A stretch of 64,000 nucleotides of DNA from Blakeslea trispora (Eukaryota > Mucoromycota > Mucoromycetes > Mucorales > Choanephoraceae): contig JAIWNE010000041.1 of assembly GCA_025331445.1 (NCBI GenBank), positions 182,572-246,571 on the forward strand, in the 5' to 3' direction. Positions 55,793-64,000 of this stretch are shown piece by piece; position 1 is the first letter of the stretch; every line of letters begins with the position of its first letter. The notes beneath the pieces were generated by a model. The model saw nothing but the letters and a program-made list of their open reading frames with translations. It made no database searches and was not told the origin of the DNA. Position numbers and translations under genes: made by a program.

Positions 55793-57975
55793 AATACAAG
55801 GAAGAAAATCAAAGAAAGAAAAGAAGAAGAAAAAGGAAATGAAAGGTTGAGAAAGTGAAAAATAGATAAAGCAAGAAACCTCTTGTGACTATTTAAATAG
55901 CAAGTGAATGAAGGATCATAGGAAAAACCTTTTTTAAATGAATTTTGTCATCTTTTTTCCTATTGAGCTTTGCCTTGCACTAGTCGGAAAAATCATTTGC
56001 ACGCTTTAGAAACAAAAAAAAATTGGCGCACTTTTAAATTATATTGAGCAGCTTTTAAGACTCAACTAGCCAATTTTTTTGTAGGCTCCTTTTGACCCCC
56101 TCCTCCTCTTCCTCGTTTCCTGATAATTTTCTCAGCCCTTTTAAACCTAGGTGAGGCACGTCTCAAAGAGATCAATCCGGGTGTGTTTTTTGGCTCTATT
56201 AGAGCATACAATTAATGTAAATAAATGAGCACAAGGCCTTAATCCTGCACTTGACAATAGCTTTTCCAGGTGATAAGTGTAGTTACATATCAAGTAGCAA
56301 ACACTCTCTAGAGTTTGCAAAATGGCAAGAAAGTGCTTGGTATAGATTTAGACATATTGAAACAAGCATTTCGCCTTGGAGACGTTTGAGGAGGAGGAAG
56401 CCTTATAATCAAAATGAGGATGCAGGATATAGAAGAGGTTTTACTCCAGTAGCAAAGACAGTTTTGTTGTTATCGAAACATACTGTACAATGTAACATTC
56501 CATGTTCCTGAAACAATCGACTCTGTCTCTTCATACTCATGGACTGAGCCTGCAATTTTGTCTACAACCTTCCCTGGTTTAATCGTTCAAACTGAGGTAT
56601 TCAAGCGGTGTTAGATCATCATTAGAGCAATGGCGAAAAGTGAAAAGGCCGCAGAAATGTTGACTACTAGGACAATTAAAATTAGTGAAGCAAATTAGTC
56701 TATCTATCTCCAGTACTCTATAAACCAGTTCGATAAATGCTGAAGCGAAATGCATTCATATATTCTTTGAAAAAGTAGGATAAAATTAAGCAAACAACAT
56801 GATACCAAAAGGACGCAAGAGGATCAAAAAAAACATACAAAAAAAAAAGTGACTTATTGAGCCTCGATTAAAGTTTGAATAGTACTCAACCAGATTTTGA
56901 AATCCGACCAATGCTTTCAAAAAAAAAAATACTCTACTGAGTGTGAGTGTTTGAAAGTGAGCTCATATAGGGGGTGATGGGGGGACAAGAATGCTGTATG
57001 CTGATTCATTGTAAACGGTAGAATAATTCCGCCGGACATAAAAAACGAGCCATTTATCATATCTGAACTTCAAAGCAGGTAAATGCATCAAAACTATCAA
57101 TTTCATGATAACAAGGCTATGGTATTCCACATCTCTCATTCTTTTGTTTAGAAATATATTGTTTAGTATTTGTTACTAACCTAGACTCAAGATAACACTG
57201 GAAAGAGGAAAGCTGGTATGTCACAGTTTTGTTTACTGTTTCATCCAACTAGATCAAACTTATCATTTGATAATAACAATTAGAATCTTATTCTTAGGAA
57301 AACTACCCCAATCTTCCGGATCAGTACATGATGTATTCCTGACTGCTTTTTTTTTTTTCTTATCTTGTGCCCACATCTCATTTTACCTAAAGCAACCTAA
57401 AATTAATTCACTAAGAAAACCAAAAAAAAAGGACAGTGATTTCATGGTTTTTCATGTCTCTTTTATTCAATCGAGAACTTATTACACAAGCAATGCTTTC
57501 TCTTTCTCCAAATAATATAGAGACGAAGCAGAAAAACCATTCCGTCAGGCAAGAAAATAGATAACAGTTTAAAAGGTTTACTCTGACTGGAATCAGCCAT
57601 GTACACGGCATAAAACTGCTTAAATCTATAAATTGTAGGCTAAAATTCTGCAATCTACCAATGAGAGAAAGAGAGTTATATAACGATCTGCAATCCTTTT
57701 ACTAGTCAGACAAGTGGTACAAGCAAGCTTTCTGTCAAAAACTGTCTTATGTAATGTTCCTCTCCTTTCTTTTTTCTCTTAAAAAAAAGGCTGGTATTTA
57801 ATATAAAAAAAGAACTTTTTCCCCAACAAGTGTCCCGTAGAAACAGAAAACAACACTCGCATAAGCACCCTCTCTTTTCTCTTCTGCTATTGCCTTGAAC
57901 TTTATCTTATATAAGCAGTCTTCTTTATCATACAAACAATCTCTTTTCTCTTTCACCATTGTTTATTTTATTACA
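55793..57975. other. Gene-poor interval (2.2 kb)
   Basis: AT-rich with homopolymers and two or three short frames (56251-56511 and 57267-57515, +; 57411-57653, -) that have no family resemblance. The ANT1 promoter lies at the left end. Confidence 0.5.
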
Positions 57976-59057
57976 TTAAGAGCTTGAGGAAGCAGCTGTA
58001 GGCTTCTTCTTCTTTTCTGCTTCTTCTTCCTTCTCCTTTTCAATCTCAGCAACAACACTTTCAACTTCATCTTGTTCCAAATGCTACAATAAAATATCAA
58101 TACGGTTTCCATTCTCGAGCTTTTTTTTTTTGTTCTTTAGTTACCTTGACAATACTATCAGATGTCATGACAGCAATTTCAATATTCTTTGCACCTGTTT
58201 GAACTACTTCCAATAATGATTTGATGGCCAATTTGATTGTCTCCTTTTGATCCATGTCTTCATTGTAATTCTTCTCCAAAAATTCACGCACTGTCTTGGA
58301 GCTTCTACCAATGGCATTGGCCTATCAATGTATGAATACAAAAAAAAGAAACCCCCAGCTAATTCTCTTTCTTTGTTTTCTGTTACCTTCCATGCAGTGT
58401 AGATACCAGAGGGTTCAGTCATATACAATCGAGGCTCCTTGTTATCAAAGCCAACAATCAAAGTGGAGATACCGAAAGGACGAACACCACCACTTTGGGT
58501 ATATTTCTATATACATTTCAGGTATAATTAAGTCAGTCTCAATGGGAAGTAACCATGAATTTCTTCTTTTCGCTTTTCTTTACCTGTTGCACTTGTGCAA
58601 TGTGACGCGTAATGTATTCAACTGAAGCAGGGTCTTCTACAGTCAAACGATGACTTTGACATTCAATTCTGGCTTTGTTGACTAAGACACGAGCATCTGC
58701 AGTTAAGCCTAAAAGTCATTCAAAAGTTAGTTCAAGCTGTGTTTTTTATAAAAAAAAAACTTTTGGATGATTTTACCTGCAAAGGCCATGCAAATATGAT
58801 CATCCAACATGCAAATCTTGCGAACAGTACGAGGATCTTGCAATTTCAATACTGACTTCTTCTCAACACCAAGAACAACTACGTTCTTTCCACGGACACC
58901 AACCTAGCTAACAGTATGAGTTTACTGATAGATTAACTGAGAAAGCACATCAACTTACAGCACAGGTACCCTTTCTTACGGCCTCTGAAGCATATTCGAC
59001 TTGAAAGAGGTGACCATCAGGTGAGAAGACAGTCAAGGCACGATCGTATCCAGACAT
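57976..59057 (-). CDS. PRE6: 20S proteasome subunit alpha4 (PSMA7)
   Basis: Non-catalytic alpha-ring subunit of the 20S proteasome. Six exons (59057-58959, 58913-58777, 58708-58584, 58506-58387, 58321-58145, 58083-57976), all phase-consistent, giving about 255 residues. The alpha signature is at the N-terminus ([20 protein letters not shown]), then [77 protein letters not shown] and a Lys/Glu-rich C-terminal tail ending in Ser. Wording of these motifs, particularly [21 protein letters not shown], fits alpha4 rather than the other alpha subunits. Confidence 0.95.
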
Positions 59058-62000
59058 AATAGATATAAATAAATGTGTTGAAAATAAAAAAAGAGAAATA
59101 CGTATTCCTTTTTCGTAACAGAAAAAAAATTAAGTACACGCTTATTAAAGAAGTACGTGTCGATGTTGAATTCAACGTCATCACGAACTGCGGGAGTTTA
59201 AAAAGCATGAATGTTGGGTTTAGAACCAATTTTGAGGGTTTTCTTTACCTTCTCCTTAGAGTAGACTCAACACTAGGAAAGCTGAATCATTTATCATGAA
59301 TTATGCACTTGAAGAAACCTTCTAGAAAAAAAGATCTTGTTAGGTAGTTTTTTGGCTTTGAGAAAGAGGATTGGTCTTTAGCTGAGATAAGAGAGGTTGT
59401 TGGCGTTTGTAAGGTCATTGTTCAAATAGTGGTCGATAGAAGAAAAAAAAAGAAGAAAATGAATAAGCATCCTGTTCCTCAACTACATGTTGAGAGGTCG
59501 AAGAGACTCAATGAAAACGATGAAAGACACCTAAAATTCATTATAAGACGCAGTTCTTTTGCCCTTGACCGACAAATCAACCATGAGCTTGAATCAATAA
59601 ACATCATCATTCATCAAGACTTTGGATCTTATTCTACAGCACATAAGATAAAGTCATTCGATCAAAATGGGTTGAAAGGGCTTTGCTGAGTCAAGAAGAT
59701 AGTCGACTGGCCGAACTAGAGACATGTTATGAGTTGAAAGGCTACCATAGAGGAATTAAAATAATGAGAAAGATTGATGAAAGGTGCCTGAGAAGAGGCA
59801 TGCTGTCAAGATCATAAAATGGGTTCAAGGTAGTATATTAACTTGGAGTTGTTATTGGACGGTTAGAATTTCACGAAGGTTCTTGAGATCAAGATGTTTA
59901 TATCAACATCTCGGCCAAGAAGTTTATGTGATGGTTCATTAAGCCATGGAAGAGAAAGTATACAGACTTGACACTGCAAAGAGACAATATCACTTTTCAC
60001 ATAGGCAAGTGCGCGATGTGATAGAAGCACCCCTATAAAATCATACGATTTGATTTCTGCCCCCACCCCCTACAAAACCCTTAATCCAATTCAATTGAGC
60101 ATATCTGTGTCTCGGTTAATAAGCTTATCGAAGAGAAGAGGCACAATATACATAATACCAAAGAATTGGAAGCAGCTTTACAAACAAGCTTGACAGAGAG
60201 ATCACCGTAGATCTTGATGAACGCTTGGCGGACAGCACGAAAGATCACTGTCAGGCAATCATCGAGCTATATTTCTATTACTTTTGAGAGTTCAGAGACA
60301 TACTTTGAGTATGCAACATCTCTTGCAAAATACACGGTATACTTTGTGCTTTTAAGATCGTATATTTGTTAATTCAATGCAACTGTTTTTTGAATTTGAA
60401 TAAAGAGTTGCAACTGTCATTAGATTTTGGAGTGACCAGAAATCTCGAAAATTACCAAACTTTTATTGAATCGCCATTAGATCTTGGGGCAACGGCTTGT
60501 TCTCAACCATATTATTCTTGTATTGAAAATATCCCTTAACCAAGTGTACAACGCATATAATTTGGACTTTTTTTTTAAGAAAACAAATACTGGATGTGAA
60601 GCGAATTGGCTGAGTATGTTCAAAACATAGATTTGGCTTTGTTCTGTTGATTCTTTGGGCTGAGTCTGTAGAGTGCTTTGTCGTTGATGATCCAAACCAA
60701 ATCAAAGCAACTTGAGGTTATTGAAGAGGAGTTTTCAAGACAAAATCACATAGCTGGCTTATTTTGAAGTATCTCTATGGTTCTGTTTAGCTTTTTTCAT
60801 ATTTACAAAAGATTTTCCGCATAAAGAAAGAAATACAATCGCCACTCAGGGACCTTATGGCTAATTGAGATTAGATTCTATCTCTTGTGTACCTTGCTCC
60901 AATTGACTTGTTCTGTTTTTACCTGAGCAGTTTTAATTTGCTTTCTGTTTGTTGAACAAAAGTTGAAAACAATGAAGAATTTATTACGTTTAAGTTTCTT
61001 CACGGTTAATTGCGTATATACCAGTTATAATAGTATACCGACAGACCCAAGAAAATCTTATAATTGCTTATTTTTAAATGGAGGCGAGATGGATATAGAA
61101 AGAGTTTGTCTATTTTAGAAAGAATGACAACAAAGCCCAAAAAGAGAATCTGACTGACAGCTTTTATTGGTGAAATTGAACAATTTAACTATAAGAAATT
61201 GTTAATTTATTTGACGTACTTTAAATTTATTTTTGCCTACACTAGGTGTGTAACCTCCCCCCTTTCTCTCGCACTCTCTGCTTTTAATATATATTCCACA
61301 GGATAGACATGGTTTTCTTCGGAAGGCTAAAAAGGTAACAATCGGGAACAAGATGACTTCATTCGGCCTGAAAAGAAAGTTATAATATAAGGGTCCAATG
61401 GACTGCTTCTTCTTGAACGATTGAGATATAAAAAGATGAAATAGCCTTCTCTTCAAATAGATGGTAGATATGGCAATCATGTTGTTAACGAAACCTTTCC
61501 TCCCTTTCATTGCTTTTTTCTCTTTACGGAAAGAAGGTTTCTATGGTTACCAAAAAATAAGGTGTAAAATGAATGATGGATCGTACCTGCCACGTGTATT
61601 TAAATATTCAAACTACGACAGGGAAGTAGGGGGGGGCTATTGTCCGATTCAGGGCGAAAAAGAAAAGATCAAGAACAATAGAGGCCATGTTAACAAACTT
61701 AGTGCCAGTTTTTTTTTTAAAAGAAAAACAACAAAATCGCATGTTGCATTTAGGTCAAGAAATCTAGGGTTGAGTAACATTGTACTCTTGTTCCTATTTT
61801 TGCTGTAAAAATAATAAAAATTTCATCCCTCCCCCCCCCCCATTTCGAAAAAAAAAAAATAAGCGAGAAAGAGAGTGATCTGGATGAATAGGATCACGCG
61901 CACATATTAATAATAGGGAGCCATCAAAGTATACACCGTATGATGATTTTTCTCCCGCAATTTTATGTCATCATTCTTCTGGAACCCAATTATTTAATAT

Positions 62001-62100
62001 ACAGGCTTAATCTGAAATAAAACAAAAAAAAAAGAGAGAAAATGTACAACAGACTTTAATTATATCTGAGAAAAAGAAAGAGTGAAAGCAATCACAACCT
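59058..62100. other. Gene-poor interval with Tc1 relics (3 kb)
   Basis: Left part contains decayed Tc1-like sequence (see 59300-60260). From 60.4 to 62.1 kb I see only homopolymer-rich, AT-rich DNA and short frames with no resemblance. The PRE6 promoter is at the left end. Confidence 0.5.
59300..60260 (+). pseudogene. Decayed Tc1-like transposase fragments
   Basis: The plus-strand frame at about 59429-59689 reads ERSKRLNENDERHLKFIIRR ... NGLKGLC, the order of the Tc1 second helix-turn-helix ('GR..KL..RDER.L...I.......R......NGLKG'), and stops. Around 60120-60200 a frame reads IEEKRHNIHNTKELEAAL, like the Tc1 C-terminal segment. The catalytic core between is unrecognisable. An old relic, called on weak similarity. 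Confidence 0.4.
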
Positions 62101-64000
62101 TTACTTCCATAGAGCGTTAACACGCTTTCTACGAACCATAGGTCCTGTAACCAAGATGCCCACAACAAGACCAACAATGGTTAATAATAATTGGAATTTG
62201 GAAAAGTCCTCGGACAGCACATCAAATTGTCTGCTAGGTGAAGAGCGCGTAAAGAAAGTGTCTAGACCATAAGCAAAAACAAGCGAAGTAGACTCCAAAA
62301 GGGAAGGACTAGCAATGATCGTATGGATGCCAGCCACATCCAAGTCATAAGTCAAGAAGAGTCGCTTTTCATCGGGAATAGGGGCATAAGGGAATAACTG
62401 TTCTTCCTGTTCTTCTTTGGTTGGCTTGTTGTGTGGACGACGGGGATCAAATAAACGTTTGTTGAAACCGACGATTTGATGAGTAGGTAAGCCAAATAGG
62501 ATGTCCTTTGTAGAAATGCCATTTCGAGTAGAAGTCACACCCATAGCATTTACAGGATAAGGAAATGCAAATGCAGATGAAAGCACATGGGGTCGTATGT
62601 TATCAAAAGAGGAGAAATTGGCACTAAAGCAAATAAAAAAATCGGTAAGAAGGGGAAGAAGGGGGGGGACAAAAGGAGGGATGGGAAGGGGGAGGGGATT
62701 GTCTCTTACCTCTCTACACGTTCATTTTCGTATTCCCCTTCAAAGAGCTCTAGAACAACAGCTTGATATCCTCTGGCTTGATCATCGTTACTCCAAAAAT
62801 GGTATACAAACCAATTCTCAGATTGAACAATATGTACTGTATTGGCCTCCATATCCACATGATTATGAACAGTCTCATATAGAATAGAGCCCTTGACTGC
62901 ATCCATGATGCGAACCTTCATTGATTTTTTCTCAGTGTGCTTTGTGATCAAAGCAAACATGTTGGGATTTAAATACTTGAACATCACATTTCGGTTACCA
63001 AGAGCACGACCCAAGGAAGCAACCTTTTCGTTAGCCTTTTGGCTACGCTTGACAATTACTTCTTTTTCAGGCAAGTTCAATTTCCATAAGGGCTCAGCTC
63101 TTAAGCTGCCCCTATAGCCTTCTACTACTCGATAACCTTGCAACTGACCTTTTTGGTCCTGATGAGTGAAATAGAAGGTAGGCAAGACTTCCTTGATGAA
63201 CTTCTCGCGAGCACCATGTGTGTCAGGGTAGATGTAGATACGGCCTGTAACAGCTTCATAGACAGTCAAGAGATGGGTGCGTTCATCTGGGTCTTCAACA
63301 GGGATGCGCATGACTTTGTCAACACCGATATTGGTACTGACAATAGCTTCAAAATAGTCTGCAATCTCAGGTATCTGAGTCACATAATCTTCACCTGTCA
63401 GGGCATTGAGACGAATAAACCCTGTGGTTTCACCATCCATCTCACTATAGGTCTTTCCAATGGCCACAACCACAGGGGGTAATTTGACAGAGGCAGCACG
63501 TACCACAAAGACATGATCAAAGGAAACGTCGCGAATGTATCGAGACCATAAGATGAGACCTTGACGAGCTGTGTCTTGAGCAACAATCTTACCGCTGTTG
63601 GTAACTGACACAAGGATCTTGCGCATACCGAAATTGTCACGGTAAAGGGTCTCGGAGAAGCTTTGATTGACCCAACACGATTGAGTCATGTCTACGCGGG
63701 TCCTGTCGCTGAGGGAGAATGCTGTCATATGAGACATGACCCAGTTAGGCAAATGACGTAACTCAGCAAGGTGTGTGCGAAGTCGAAGCAGGTACCGAGG
63801 AAAGGGGTGCACAACAGCCTGTTGGTTAGGTGTCTCGTCCAGTTCATCGGCCATTTGGGTCCACATTTTTTGTTCAGGGAGATCAACAAATTCGGAGGCA
63901 GCAATGTTACTCAGAGATTCCTCACGGGACCATAGAACAGAGGTGTCATTATAGTAAAAGACGGAGGAGCCTTCTGTGATGACAAGCAGTCTATCGGTTC
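62101..64000 (-). CDS. EMC1: ER membrane protein complex subunit 1, C-terminal part (cut by window edge)
   Basis: EMC1 is the large luminal subunit of the EMC insertase. Two exons are visible: from beyond 64000 to 62710, and 62623-62101. The frame is open to the window edge. Landmarks of the DUF1620/EMC1 C-terminal domain are FGMRKILVSVTNSGKIVAQDT, ILWSRYIRD, TGFIRLNALTGED, LGRALGNRNVMFKYLNPNMFAL, SENWFVYHFWS, VVLELFEGE, then SSAFAFPYPVNAMGVTSTRNGISTKDI, LPTHQIVGFNKRLFDPRRP and the final membrane helix FQLLLTIVGLVVGILVTGPMV before a basic VRRKRVNALWK tail. The N-terminal propeller is outside the window. Confidence 0.95.

Noticed and set aside
56251..56511. 86-residue frame upstream of ANT1
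   Set aside because: Slightly protein-like but with no resemblance, no splice context and no neighbours suggesting function.
1..64000. tRNA, rRNA or snRNA genes
   Set aside because: A few GGTTCGAA-like boxes were inspected (for example near 8043 and 28651) but all lie in coding exons without a matching cloverleaf. No RNA gene could be supported by eye.

Overview
The window looks like nuclear DNA of a Mucoromycota fungus (Mucorales-like). It is AT-rich, has many short introns (about 55-130 bp) with GTAAGT-type donors and poly-T tracts, and carries dispersed transposons of kinds common in that group. Every gene call rests on reading the translations and splice sites; nothing was searched or computed.

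Left part (1-9.1 kb): a tightly packed minus-strand block of housekeeping genes: ZPR1 (cut by the window edge), RFC3, the dynactin p150/Glued subunit and an HDHD2-type phosphatase. At 9.68-13.49 kb sits a complete 3.8-kb MULE transposon with 160-bp terminal repeats, an 8-bp target duplication and a spliced transposase fused to an OTU protease domain. Cyclophilin A and a 161-bp MITE follow.

At 17.3-20.1 kb lies the most unusual structure. Two divergent genes encode small secreted proteins resembling the Streptomyces subtilisin inhibitor (SSI) fold. They share a 901-bp, apparently indel-free inverted repeat that covers both upstream regions and stops inside the signal-peptide codons, while the mature proteins are strongly diverged.

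Middle (23.5-35.0 kb): a homeobox transcription factor, an RCF1-like HIG1 protein with a GC-AG intron, a small single-pass membrane protein, a peroxisomal MaoC-type enoyl-CoA hydratase ending in SKL, a Nudix/DUF4743 protein, a CIN85/CD2AP-like triple-SH3 adaptor and TTC36. From 35.1 to 44.3 kb comes a transposon graveyard: a Fanzor/TnpB-like fragment, a gene with a serine-recombinase-like motif behind a 14-bp minisatellite, a broken MULE and a truncated IS630-type transposase.

Right part (44.4-64 kb): a WD40-like protein, translation elongation factor 2 (whose start appears to need a 2-nt microexon), an intact Tc1-type transposon, a LisH-WD40 protein, a peroxisomal adenine nucleotide carrier (ANT1), proteasome subunit alpha4 (PRE6), Tc1 relics, and EMC1 running off the right edge. 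Housekeeping functions (replication, translation, proteolysis, peroxisome, ER insertion, dynein transport) alternate with mobile DNA; no metabolic gene cluster is visible.
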